A DNA stretch of 64,000 nt, from NCBI GenBank assembly GCA_039801085.1, contig JBDRTY010000001.1, positions 870,846-934,845 on the forward strand, written 5' to 3'. Below are positions 16,501 to 25,007 of this stretch, in pieces; position 1 is the first letter of the stretch, and every line of letters begins with the position of its first letter. The position numbers were made by a program, and so were the translations under genes. This DNA is from a candidate division WOR-3 bacterium (GTDB lineage: Bacteria > Hydrothermota > Tepidihabitantia > Tepidihabitantales > Tepidihabitantaceae). The notes under the pieces are model-generated. The model had not been told where the DNA came from and did not search any database. It worked only from the letters and a program-made list of their open reading frames with translations.

Positions 16501-19194
16501 TAAGGAGATTGTGTATTCAAAATAATGATTATACCGGGAAAAACCATTGCGATCGATATCCTCGGCATCGAGCCGGCGGTTGCCCTCGGTGCCACTCTGA
16601 TTCTCCAGCGGATCGTAATCATCGTTGCCTTCATCATTTGACCCCTGATTCCAGAGCGAATCTTCACCAAATATTGTATCTAAACCGGTATCTTCCCATT
16701 CATCAAGCACTCCATTTCCGTTGCGATCCTCGGTATCTAAGTAACCATTATATCCCTTGATTGTTCCATCCCGGGAACGGCGTGGCGCATCCTCATCAAT
16801 TGCCATTCCAACAGTAATATGAACATTCCCATTCCCCTTGCGTGATCGGAGAATCATTTCCAGGTTCTCAATTTCAGTAAAGTTCATTCCCAGTTGCCCT
16901 GCTGGCGCCTGCATGATACCTGCCCATGATACATCATTGTCAGGCGTAAACACCAGTTTTAAAATATCACGCGTCTCCCTTCCTTCATCACCGATATCAG
17001 GGCCGAAAACACTGTCCTTTCTTACTTTCTCTCTGGGCGTAAACCATTTCAATGGTGCCGTAGCAAAGTTCTCCGTATCTTTAGTAACCGGGACGGAGGC
17101 AAACGACCAGAGCATTGCGGTATTGGAAACATCACGCGATATAACCGTGCCTTCGAAATCATCAAGATAGGCAACACCGCGGGTATTGGGATTAGGCATA
17201 GAAATTGCCCCCTCAGTTTTAATCTCAAAGCGGGACGGAGTTTGTGTCCAAAGCAAAGGCAGTCGGTCCAGAAATGCCGTTACCGCATCCGAACTTGCTC
17301 CATAGGAAATATCTCCTTCAGCAATCATCCTTTGAAAAGGTTCTGAACCCAGCTGCGGTTTTTCTTCGCGGATACCCTCATTGCGGTAAAAAAAGCTCGT
17401 GCCGATTTTCCCATTCTGAAGAAATGTTCCCTCGACTCTGGTTCCGACAAGCGATTTTTGAGTGATCGAAAACCAAGGCTGGTATTCAAAATTCACCTGG
17501 ATATCGGCATCCGGTGGTAGGGGTTTTAAAAAGGTAAGTATTCCTGTTTTGTAGTCAATGCTGTAATCTGTACCTCGAGTTTTCACCTGACCGTTTACCG
17601 TCACTCTTTCCGAACCTTCTAATATATCGGTCTGCCCCAAATAGTAAGTTTCAGTAAGCGTGTAGTAGGAAACTACCATGAAATATTTTCTGCCCGCACC
17701 AGGAGGCAGAAAATCCGGATCAACCCGATAAATTATTGAATCTTTAACCGAGAGTAATTCATAGGCAAACGGGTGCTCCATTGGGAATTTGATTAAACCC
17801 GATTTGCTTTCAAATACCGGGTAATCCAGCCGACCGTCGCCATCCGGATCAAGTCCTAAAATTTGCAAAAATGGCTTGCCAAAAAAAGGACTCTCTCGGC
17901 TATTTTCATAGTCATAATGCTGTCCTTCGGGATTGTACCGGTACAGCCTGATCGTATCTAACTTTACGTCACTCTGCCTTAATTGATAGCAGTTGCGCAG
18001 TTGCAGGTCCCAAGCCCGAGAAAGAGAATCAGTAACTTCAGGCTTAATTAAACACAGAACCAGAGAATCGCGAAGCGTCTGCCCACCGATTGTATCGTTC
18101 TCCTTATAGATTACCACCCCTATGACATAATTCCGTTCTATTGATGATATAAACTCAAGGATGTTGCCGGGCTGCAAGACATAATCAACCCCCGGAACTT
18201 TTAGGTCAAAATCACCGCCGGTACGATCGTAACTCCACCAACTGGGATTCGATACCACTGAATCCGGATTATCGGGGAAAACAGTCGCAATCGCCTTGGT
18301 TGTTGCCTGGTTGTTACCCGAGTTTTTATCATCGATATAAACTCTTAACCCGGTTAACCGCTCAGAACTGTCAACACCGGGCAATCGGTAAAATCGCCGC
18401 TGTACGAAATCCGTATCCCAGATAGTATCAACAGTAATACGGCGCCGCCCTGTAAAATTCTGGCTTTGGCTCTGAGAACCCTCCTGTGACGCAACAGCGT
18501 AAATATCCGCACCTGCAAATTTACCTCGTGCTGATATTCCAAACAAACCCTGATGCGCAGGAAGGTCACCGGTATAAATTGATCCCGGGATATATAGACG
18601 GGTATCACCAAGCTCTACAGATTGAACAATATCGTCCTCGGTTCCTGTGTATTGAAGCTTTATTTTATTCTGCTGTTCTTCGCGTTCAGAATTATGATCC
18701 AAGGTGATTTTAGTTCGTTCTCCGATTGTCCCGTTTACATTAACTGCAAGCTGCTGCTCCAGTTTCAGTTCCGGAAATAAATTCTGACCGCTGAATGTCT
18801 GCGTTGCGCCCTTGATTACTGTCTGGCTGCCCCCCAGAGTAATTCGATCACTTCCCGAGATGTCAATTCTCGAACCTTCGCCCAAAAGTGGCAGCTTGGG
18901 CAACTGGATATCAGGAATCAGACCTGAAGGTTCGGCTGCCAGTTCCCGCTGTTGCATTGTTAGCTGTGCCTGCTTCTGCCAGGCAGTAACCACAGCGTTT
19001 TTGATAGAATACTCAAGATACTGATCAATTGGAACAATCTTATCTATACCAAGATAAGTGTTATTTTGCCATTTCTCCAGGAATACAACTCCCATGGAGT
19101 AATCTACCCGGGGAACTATCTGAGGTTGCTCAAGTAAAGAGTAGGCAATTGCCCCATTAAACAGAATAAGAAAAACCCTGATCGGTCTGCTCAC
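13573..19194 (-). CDS. sprA: SprA/Sov-type outer-membrane translocon of type IX secretion
   Basis: 1873 residues, somewhat shorter than Bacteroidota SprA (about 2400). The N-terminal signal segment is 'VFLILFNGAIAYSL'. SprA family features include the 'ITLGGSQTVIKGATQTFSG' region, 'TKITLDHNSEREEQQNKIKLQYTG' in part, the 'DYSIDYKTGILTFLKPLPPD' stretch, and long runs of beta strands to an aromatic C-terminus (WVLFKF). SprA forms a very large single-chain barrel with a lateral gate, through which type IX cargo crosses the outer membrane and meets PorV. The GTG start overlaps the dxs stop (GTGA), so it is coupled to isoprenoid synthesis. No gldKLMN/porKLMN motor genes lie in the window. The family assignment is firm; function in this organism is inferred. 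Confidence 0.88.
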   Translation of the reverse strand: MSRPIRVFLILFNGAIAYSLLEQPQIVPRVDYSMGVVFLEKWQNNTYLGIDKIVPIDQYLEYSIKNAVVTAWQKQAQLTMQQRELAAEPSGLIPDIQLPKLPLLGEGSRIDISGSDRITLGGSQTVIKGATQTFSGQNLFPELKLEQQLAVNVNGTIGERTKITLDHNSEREEQQNKIKLQYTGTEDDIVQSVELGDTRLYIPGSIYTGDLPAHQGLFGISARGKFAGADIYAVASQEGSQSQSQNFTGRRRITVDTIWDTDFVQRRFYRLPGVDSSERLTGLRVYIDDKNSGNNQATTKAIATVFPDNPDSVVSNPSWWSYDRTGGDFDLKVPGVDYVLQPGNILEFISSIERNYVIGVVIYKENDTIGGQTLRDSLVLCLIKPEVTDSLSRAWDLQLRNCYQLRQSDVKLDTIRLYRYNPEGQHYDYENSRESPFFGKPFLQILGLDPDGDGRLDYPVFESKSGLIKFPMEHPFAYELLSVKDSIIYRVDPDFLPPGAGRKYFMVVSYYTLTETYYLGQTDILEGSERVTVNGQVKTRGTDYSIDYKTGILTFLKPLPPDADIQVNFEYQPWFSITQKSLVGTRVEGTFLQNGKIGTSFFYRNEGIREEKPQLGSEPFQRMIAEGDISYGASSDAVTAFLDRLPLLWTQTPSRFEIKTEGAISMPNPNTRGVAYLDDFEGTVISRDVSNTAMLWSFASVPVTKDTENFATAPLKWFTPREKVRKDSVFGPDIGDEGRETRDILKLVFTPDNDVSWAGIMQAPAGQLGMNFTEIENLEMILRSRKGNGNVHITVGMAIDEDAPRRSRDGTIKGYNGYLDTEDRNGNGVLDEWEDTGLDTIFGEDSLWNQGSNDEGNDDYDPLENQSGTEGNRRLDAEDIDRNGFSRYNHYFEYTISLEETKYSTPLFNGWRLYRLPLRDSTIYSKVGNPKWEDIRIVRIWLDGFSSTDTIELFSLQFLGTKWRNPRISDITPSNSAPLDTNEKIWVSQVSKKTDTSYSSPFELKRDVTGIIETEASLLLGYRNLHSNRQAWVVKTTTSGEDYRDYQDLRFFVHDDGNELECFIRLGSDSINYYEFRAPITSGRRIPGRDGKWFEFVIPLDSFPKLKVFRESLHIRPESIYSVRYQDYVFSVRGNPVLSNIIWNALGIANRQQRQVSGGIWFDDMRLTAPRKEPGYGLTAQTTVQLGDFVALGLRWNYSDPNFRRFSEARGVRTGGYSQNLGADIRLNLDRILPRQWGISIPVTYNRTRQTSLPKYSPIWPDLRLTGVQQESRSSASHSQEIVLGNFVKQKSGNKILNYTIEAMNFSWRRRWAGNHNYPYYDSSNYTGWQWGYGIRPELKIPLGGDKELYPLPREIRLGVNSGARTDIRSDTIRADTARGKGVSSNFDISFSPVEDLSIDYGWDSERDLLVSAQDTALFLRLGTEASRSENFGVAYEIEIGDVLTPSIEFDGEFNQERPKTGSRYADYRNLTNSGELTIGTAFDVAEISERLESRESKGRPAMQSQIRSPQMRGTRRGIDTSGDSIASQVITDSTSTTADSGSTTKSSVSSINIAKFLRGITKYFEPVEINYSISRSSDYLGIQQVAPWRYRLGFSDTIPLDSLTGRVNRTRDLNNSLRFSGGIGFREFSARVGYDLTRSRTRAILGAHADQNIVWPQVELNLGKVHNLFKTLATDSRLTSNYRRVSSMRAELLPVATGGETLAVFGRGETRTADFNPLISWQTTWKKRVSSNIAFNYSRSLAITYLTPSGIGRSEIDTRNQGINGSLSYAFSAPQGLKIPFLRNVRFSQDVSLTWQFRYGQTIRQQSVWNEAGEVNTVPQQRDNTASTSLGASYRFSRTIEAGLNTGYSYSKGITGISNERVDLNMWVLFKF

Positions 19195-21053
19195 TGAAAG
19201 AACTCCTTGAAGATGTGGGTTAATTTATTCGCACTCAGATTATTTTGCTCAAGTAGAAGCGACCTTGGACCATGTTCAATGAAACGGTCTTCAAGACCGA
19301 TGCGCCGCAATCGGCAGGGAATATTGTTTTTCTCCAAAGCGAGGCTCACCGCATTTCCAAATCCGCCATAAAGAGTATTTTCTTCAACTGAAATCAATTT
19401 CCCGCAAATCATCGCCAGCTGCCTTACCAGTGCAACATCAATCGGCTTTGCTGAACGGGCATCTGCTACCGTAATATTAATTCCCTGAGCTGACAGGTTT
19501 TGGGCAGCATGTAAAGAAGGAATTACGGTCGATCCGAGTGCCAGCACTGCCCCATCAGTTCCCTCAGTTAAGATTTCACCACTTCCTGGCACGATTGGTT
19601 TCCGGATAACTGGAATTGATACCTCTTCACTACCGCCGCGTGGATATCTAATTGCTACCGGACCATCATCATAGTTTACTGCAAATTCGAGCATATTTTC
19701 CAAATCTAGTCCATCGCGCGGCGCGAAAACAACCATTTCCGGCATCATCAGCAGATAACTTAAATCGTAAGCACCGTGATGGGTAGGACCATCTTCGCCG
19801 ACAATACCCGCCCGGTCAATGGCAAATACTACCGGCAATTTCTGCAGGCAAACATCTTGCAAAATCTGATCCACAGCACGAAGGAGAAAAGTAGAATATA
19901 TTGCAACTACCGGCTTCATTCCATTCTGAGCAAGCCCAGCAGCAAATGTTACCGCATGCTGCTCTGCAATTCCGACATCAAAAAAACGGTCGGGAAATTT
20001 TTCGCGGAAATGTCTTAAACCGGTCCCGAGACACATGCCGGCAGTGATTGCCACAATGCGGGAATCTTTTTGTGCCAACTCTACTAACTTTGCACCAAAA
20101 TGTTCAGTAAAAGTTTTTGCCGGATGAGGTAAAGGTTCACCAGTTTTGATGTCGAATGGGCCGATTCCATGAAACAATTCCGGATTTTCAAGGGCGGGCT
20201 CGTAACCAATTCCCTTCTTAGTAACCACATGGATTAAAATCGGCCCAGAGAGATTTTCAACTCTTTTAAAAGTTGTCAATAGTTCATTAAAATCATGACC
20301 ATTCACCGGGCCAATGTAGCGAAAACCGAGCTCTTCAAAAAAAATACTGGGCACGACAAGATTTTTCAATCCTTCTTCAAGTTTTCGTGCTGCTATGCGT
20401 GCTCTTTCACTAAGGTGTCGCGGAAGATATCCCAGTAATGCCCAGGTGTCTTCCTTAATGCGATTATAAATGCGACCGGTGATTACGCGATTCAAATAAG
20501 AAGCCATCGCACCGGAAGAACGGGCGATTGACATTTCATTGTCGTTGAGGATGATAATAATATTTTCTTGAAGTGACCCTGCATGATTTAACGATTCAAA
20601 TGCCATACCGGTGACGATTGAACCGTCTCCTATTACCGCGATTGTGCGGCGCTGATTATTCTGCAGTCGGTCAGCAACTGTCATTCCTAAGGCAACGGAT
20701 ATTGAATTCCCTGAATGTCCTGTATCAAATACATCGTATTTACTTTCACAGCGCTTGGGAAAACCGGCGATTCCGCCGTATTGACGAAGGGTGTTAAATT
20801 TTTCCCTCCGGCTTGTAATTAATTTATGGGTATAACACTGGTGCCCTACATCCCAGATTATTCGATCATAAGGTGTTTTAAAAATATAATGAAGTGCAAG
20901 TGTTAACTCTACCACTCCCAAATTAGGGGCAACATGTCCGCCGGTCCGGGCGGTAGTAGTAATTATCACTTCCCGAATCTCAGCAGCAAGCATGCGCAGT
21001 TCCTTGACCGATAATTTTCTCAAATCTTCAGGAGATTCAATCTGTTCCAGCAT
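19191..21053 (-). CDS. dxs: 1-deoxy-D-xylulose-5-phosphate synthase
   Basis: 620 residues, the typical length. It makes DXP from pyruvate and glyceraldehyde-3-phosphate, the first step of the MEP isoprenoid pathway, using thiamine diphosphate. Visible motifs: the ThDP/Mg site 'AVIGDGSIVTGMAFESLNHAG' in part, ending with 'NDNEMSIARS'; the central pyrimidine-domain motif 'DRAGIVGEDGPTHHGAYDL'; and the C-terminal transketolase domain 'LSAQGINITVADARSAKPID'. It lies 7 nt downstream of the polyprenyl synthase gene, a classic dxs-ispA pairing. A 4-nt overlap joins it to sprA. Confidence 0.95.
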   Translation of the reverse strand: MLEQIESPEDLRKLSVKELRMLAAEIREVIITTTARTGGHVAPNLGVVELTLALHYIFKTPYDRIIWDVGHQCYTHKLITSRREKFNTLRQYGGIAGFPKRCESKYDVFDTGHSGNSISVALGMTVADRLQNNQRRTIAVIGDGSIVTGMAFESLNHAGSLQENIIIILNDNEMSIARSSGAMASYLNRVITGRIYNRIKEDTWALLGYLPRHLSERARIAARKLEEGLKNLVVPSIFFEELGFRYIGPVNGHDFNELLTTFKRVENLSGPILIHVVTKKGIGYEPALENPELFHGIGPFDIKTGEPLPHPAKTFTEHFGAKLVELAQKDSRIVAITAGMCLGTGLRHFREKFPDRFFDVGIAEQHAVTFAAGLAQNGMKPVVAIYSTFLLRAVDQILQDVCLQKLPVVFAIDRAGIVGEDGPTHHGAYDLSYLLMMPEMVVFAPRDGLDLENMLEFAVNYDDGPVAIRYPRGGSEEVSIPVIRKPIVPGSGEILTEGTDGAVLALGSTVIPSLHAAQNLSAQGINITVADARSAKPIDVALVRQLAMICGKLISVEENTLYGGFGNAVSLALEKNNIPCRLRRIGLEDRFIEHGPRSLLLEQNNLSANKLTHIFKEFFQ

Positions 21054-21060
21054 ATAATCC

Positions 21061-21897
21061 TCATTGTTGCCGTTTAAGAATCAACTCTGTCAATTGAGCG
21101 AAAAAGTCAAATTCAGGGCCTAACTGGCGAAATCTCATTTCCGTATTTTGGGCTAACTTCTGTGCTTCAAGTTGTAATTGATTAAAGGTTAATTTGGTAT
21201 TCCGCCTAACAGACGAATCCGAGCGGTCCGTCGCATAGTCGAGTAAATCGTCAGTCAATTGGAATAAAGTTCCCAAATCGATACCCAGTTTAAATAACCA
21301 CCTTTCCTGTTTGATGCTGACGCCAGCGATAATAGCACCAGTAGTGATGGCAACCGCAAAGAATTCTGCTGTTTTTAATTTCGCGATTCTGAAATAATCT
21401 ATTCGTGAAAATTGATCAATGTCAAGAATCTGACCGCCTGCCATTCCGCTGGGTCCAATGGCTGAGGAAATGGCATGTATGGCCCTGATTTTCCGTTCAT
21501 CGGGTGCCCTGCTCAATGCAAAAACCTCAAATGCCTTCGCTAGTAACGCATCGCCTGCAATGATCGCCGTCGCCTCGTCAAATTTTCGGTGAACGGTAGG
21601 CTGACCCCGGCGGTAATTATCATTATCAAGGGCTGGAAGATCATCATGAATCAGCGAAAAGGAATGTATCAATTCCAATCCGCAGCAGAAAGGCAATATC
21701 CAGTCACGTCGTTTCCCACCACATGCAAAATAGGTCTCCAGTGCCAGAATCGGCCTGATGCGTTTCCCGGGACTGAGAACACCATAACGCATTGCAGCAG
21801 CAAGTCGTTTGGGAACTGCAACGCCAAATTTCAAAATCCGATTCAGATGGAGGTTGATTAGCCGACGGTCACTTTCAATCCGTGCTGTTATATTCAT
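21061..21897 (-). CDS. ispA: Short-chain polyprenyl diphosphate synthase (FPP/GGPP synthase)
   Basis: 278 residues. It condenses isopentenyl diphosphate with allylic diphosphates to make farnesyl or geranylgeranyl diphosphate. The chain has GKR (44-46), the first Asp-rich motif DDLPALDND (85-93) and the second, DDLLD, near residue 216. The insertion of two residues in the first motif (DDxxxxD) marks the bacterial FPP/GGPP type. Product length cannot be fixed from the sequence. The ATG overlaps the folD stop by 4 nt, and dxs follows after 7 nt. Confidence 0.92.
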   Translation of the reverse strand: MNITARIESDRRLINLHLNRILKFGVAVPKRLAAAMRYGVLSPGKRIRPILALETYFACGGKRRDWILPFCCGLELIHSFSLIHDDLPALDNDNYRRGQPTVHRKFDEATAIIAGDALLAKAFEVFALSRAPDERKIRAIHAISSAIGPSGMAGGQILDIDQFSRIDYFRIAKLKTAEFFAVAITTGAIIAGVSIKQERWLFKLGIDLGTLFQLTDDLLDYATDRSDSSVRRNTKLTFNQLQLEAQKLAQNTEMRFRQLGPEFDFFAQLTELILKRQQ

Positions 21898-22772
21898 TGA
21901 CGCTCCGTTTTTAATCCCGAGTTTAACTCAGCAGCCAAAACCGTGTTGCTCAGCAGCATTGCTACTGTCATCGGTCCCACCCCACCAGGAACCGGTGTAA
22001 TTGCTGATGACTTACGAACTGCAGATTCAAAGTTTACGTCACCAACTATTCCTTCATTGGTTCTGTTGATACCAGCATCAATAATAACCACTCCTTCATT
22101 TATCATCTCCCCGGTAACAAAATTAGGTTTGCCAACTGCCACGACAAGTATTTCCGCAATTTTGCATATTGAAATCAAATCCTTGGTTTGACTGTGAGTA
22201 ACGACGATTGTAGCATCTCCATACTCACCCTTACGAAGTAGTAGATTTGCCAAAGGTCTGCCCACTAACAGACCTCGTCCGATTATCACCGTGCGTCTGC
22301 CTGATGTCTTAATTGAGTATCGTCGAAGCAATTCTACGATTCCTGCTGGAGTTGCGGGGACAAAAACTGGGTTACCGGCTAACAATCGTCCCAAATTTAT
22401 TGGTGTCAACCCATCAACATCCTTATTGGGTGCGATTAATCCCAACATTACCTCAGTATCAATATGTTGGGGAAGTGGTAATTGAAGGATAATTCCATGA
22501 ACTGCTGGATTTTCATTGAGACGATTGATTGTGTCAATCACTTCCTGCTCTTGAGTTTCTTCAGGAAATTGAATCACTTCGGATTCTATTCCCAGTTGTT
22601 TACAGGCGTTTACTTTATTTGACACATATATAAGTGAAGGAGGATATGAGCCGATCATAACAATGCTCAATTTAGGATTTATACCATGTCCTTTTAATTC
22701 TGCAACTCTAACCTTAAGCTCATTTTTGATCTGTTTAGCAATTAACTTACCGTCTAAAATCAAAGGGTGCAT
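21894..22772 (-). CDS. folD: Bifunctional methylene-THF dehydrogenase / methenyl-THF cyclohydrolase
   Basis: 292 residues. It interconverts 5,10-methylene-, methenyl- and 10-formyl-tetrahydrofolate with NADP(H) in the cytoplasm. Family signatures are the 'YVSNKVNACKQLGIE' segment with the catalytic Lys, 'ILQLPLPQHID', the nucleotide-fold 'VIIGRGLLVGRPLANLLL', and the closing motif PGGVGPMTVAMLL. AAGGAG sits ahead of the ATG, so this mRNA is translated conventionally. It heads the operon with ispA, dxs, sprA and comEA. The 167 nt upstream hold no gene and no promoter I would call with confidence. Confidence 0.95.
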   Translation of the reverse strand: MHPLILDGKLIAKQIKNELKVRVAELKGHGINPKLSIVMIGSYPPSLIYVSNKVNACKQLGIESEVIQFPEETQEQEVIDTINRLNENPAVHGIILQLPLPQHIDTEVMLGLIAPNKDVDGLTPINLGRLLAGNPVFVPATPAGIVELLRRYSIKTSGRRTVIIGRGLLVGRPLANLLLRKGEYGDATIVVTHSQTKDLISICKIAEILVVAVGKPNFVTGEMINEGVVIIDAGINRTNEGIVGDVNFESAVRKSSAITPVPGGVGPMTVAMLLSNTVLAAELNSGLKTERQ

Positions 22773-22939
22773 AAAATTCTCCTTTTAATAATTAATAACA
22801 CCAAATACAAACTCTTATGATAAACTGGCGCTGGAGAATGAACTTTTCTTGTATTACTATCTGCTAAAACCATTAAATACCAGAACTGCTCTCTATACTA
22901 CCTCCTATAGCTCTTTATGATTTCAAATTTCATTGTCTA

Positions 22940-24364
22940 TCAGTTTCGTGGTTGAACCGCAATAAACATCGGTTGCCGGTTTCTTTTAATGTATACAAGA
23001 ACCGGTTCTTTTGACCCGGCAATCTCCTTAGTGATCTGTTCGAAATCATGATGGTCCGCAATTTGTCGTTCGTTTATTTTTAAAATAATATCACCGGGTT
23101 GGAAGCCGGCGTCTTCTGCAAGCGAACGAGGCCTGACCGATAATACTTTAACGCCCTGTTCGCACTCAGCATTTTCTTTATCTTCAGAAGACAAATCTGC
23201 AACCTCCAAACCGAGCCAATTATTATTTCGATCCTGCTCACTCGGCAGTTGGGGTTGAATTAGTTTAGGAAATTCAGTTAATACCGCCCTCTTGATTAAT
23301 ATACTTCCTTTACGAACAATCCGCAATGTCACTTGGGTTCCCGGTCTTAAATCGGCAATTCTCTCCCGAAACTGTTTTACACCTGTAACCGGCTCTCCAT
23401 TAACATCCAGTATCACATCGCCAACCCGCAAACCGGCTTTTTCTGCAGGCGTATGAGGTATTACTTCACTAATCAAAATACCGTAATTAACAGTTAACTT
23501 CAAAGCCTTTCGCAACTGTTCGGTAATTTCTTGGGGTACAATTCCAAGATAACCTCTGGTTACCTTTCCGTATTTTATCAACTGTTCGGCTACATTTTTT
23601 ACATAGTTGACTGGAATTGCGAACCCTATACCGATATTTACCCCCAGTGGGGAACTGATGGCTGTATTTATACCAATAAGCTCTCCGCGGATATTAACCA
23701 GTGCTCCGCCAGAATTACCTGGGTTAATTGCTGCGTCGGTCTGGATAAAATCCTGTCTAGTAGGTCCTCCGGGCAGCTGAAACCCCGATCTTCCAATAGC
23801 AGAAATAACGCCAACGGTTACGGTTCCCTGTAAACCATATGGATTGCCGATTGCAATCGCCCAGTCCCCCACCTTGATGCTGGCAGGATCGGCAAATTTT
23901 ATCGGAACCAAGGAAACCGTGGGTTTTATTTTGATAACAGCCAAGTCAGTCTGGGGATCAACTCCTACTATTGAAATATTTTCATTTTTCAACTCGGTTC
24001 CATCATGTAATTTCACTATGATATTATCATAACCCGCAATCAGGTGGTTATTAGTAACAATGTAACCGTCACTACTTATAATAACGCCAGAACCCAAAGA
24101 ATAGGCATTTCGTTCCGGCAGATAAAAATCCCACGGGAAAAATTCAAAAAATTCATCATTCCAAGGTTTAACCGGATTTGAATTTTTAATTTTTCGCTCC
24201 GTCGAGATATTTACTACAGAAGGAAGAACTTGTTCAACGATGAAAATAAAGGGACTGTGAGAGAATAGAGATTCAGGTAATTGAGGTAGAGCCAACAAAA
24301 AATTGAACACAAATAATGATCCCACCAATACGGCGGATACCTTATCAATTAGGGAATTAATCAT
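22940..24364 (-). CDS. degP: DegP/HtrA-type periplasmic serine protease with two PDZ domains
   Basis: 474 residues. The N-terminal hydrophobic segment (about 10-28) is a signal peptide or anchor. The trypsin-like catalytic triad is visible: H107 in 'YIVTNNHLIAG', D140 in 'VDPQTDLAVIKI', and S218 in 'NPGNSGGALV'. Two PDZ domains follow, with carboxylate-binding loops near 'RGYLGI' (about 268) and 'NNWLGLEV' (about 384). HtrA proteases degrade or refold misfolded envelope proteins. The start overlaps the upstream Cys-rich gene by 4 nt. With the parvulin and Omp85 genes it belongs to outer-membrane protein quality control. Confidence 0.94.
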   Translation of the reverse strand: MINSLIDKVSAVLVGSLFVFNFLLALPQLPESLFSHSPFIFIVEQVLPSVVNISTERKIKNSNPVKPWNDEFFEFFPWDFYLPERNAYSLGSGVIISSDGYIVTNNHLIAGYDNIIVKLHDGTELKNENISIVGVDPQTDLAVIKIKPTVSLVPIKFADPASIKVGDWAIAIGNPYGLQGTVTVGVISAIGRSGFQLPGGPTRQDFIQTDAAINPGNSGGALVNIRGELIGINTAISSPLGVNIGIGFAIPVNYVKNVAEQLIKYGKVTRGYLGIVPQEITEQLRKALKLTVNYGILISEVIPHTPAEKAGLRVGDVILDVNGEPVTGVKQFRERIADLRPGTQVTLRIVRKGSILIKRAVLTEFPKLIQPQLPSEQDRNNNWLGLEVADLSSEDKENAECEQGVKVLSVRPRSLAEDAGFQPGDIILKINERQIADHHDFEQITKEIAGSKEPVLVYIKRNRQPMFIAVQPRN

Positions 24365-24963
24365 GAAACCCTCTCCCTTGAAGAGGAAATTGTTGCATCA
24401 ATATTGACAAAATTCATTCCCACAACTCCTGAAATCAATCGCACTATATCAACACCCTTTATTCTAGCTGTACGGACTTGACGGAGTATATACTTTAGGC
24501 AAGTATTTAATTGCGATGATTCGTACTTGGCTGTATTGGCAGTTCCCAGTTTTTCGTAGTGAGATAAAATTCTCTCCAAGCCAGAAACTAATAGCTGCAC
24601 ATTGGGATTCACTGACTTGGGCACATAAATCAAACCTTTCTCCTGTATGCGTCGGCGTTCTATAACATTTTCTAATGCCGCAACAATTTCATCGTCATTG
24701 GGGAAGGGAGAAGATTTAGTCCTAATTATTGCCAGCCTCAAATTGTGTAGCACTTCGAACCAATTTCTTTCAAATTCACTGTCTCCGTATATATTCAGCA
24801 ACTTCTCTAAGGCTGCTTTTCTACTTTCTAATAGATATTCACATCCATCAGGACATTGAATAATTGTCCGTCGCAGGCGGCCACAACATTGTGAACAAAT
24901 TTCCATCTTAACAGCAGTACATACCCGATTACCACGTCTTGAACAGTACAAACACTTAGACAT
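24361..24963 (-). CDS. Hypothetical protein with N-terminal Cys-cluster (zinc-binding-like)
   Basis: 200 residues, family not recognised. The first 41 residues contain a metal-ligand pattern C4-x2-C7, C15, C23-x2-C26-C27, C37-x3-C41, likely one or two zinc sites. The rest is predicted mostly helical ('RKAALEKLLNIYGDSEFERNWFEVL', cited in part), without membrane segments. It precedes degP with a 4-nt overlap, so the two proteins are probably made together; a stress-linked regulatory or RNA-binding role is possible but unproven. The ATG coincides with the predicted transcription start of its promoter, so the mRNA is likely leaderless. Confidence 0.7.
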   Translation of the reverse strand: MSKCLYCSRRGNRVCTAVKMEICSQCCGRLRRTIIQCPDGCEYLLESRKAALEKLLNIYGDSEFERNWFEVLHNLRLAIIRTKSSPFPNDDEIVAALENVIERRRIQEKGLIYVPKSVNPNVQLLVSGLERILSHYEKLGTANTAKYESSQLNTCLKYILRQVRTARIKGVDIVRLISGVVGMNFVNIDATISSSRERVS

Positions 24964-24968
24964 ATCAG

Positions 24969-24996
24969 AGTATACTTAGCGGACTTTTCACTGCAA
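24969..24996 (-). promoter_or_regulatory. Promoter of the Cys-rich gene/degP operon, leaderless arrangement
   Basis: On the minus strand: TTGCAG (24996-24991), a 16-nt spacer, then TATACT (24974-24969). The predicted start near 24962 falls on the ATG at 24963, so no leader or Shine-Dalgarno is available. Confidence 0.6.
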
Positions 24997-25007
24997 GTTC
25001 TACACTA

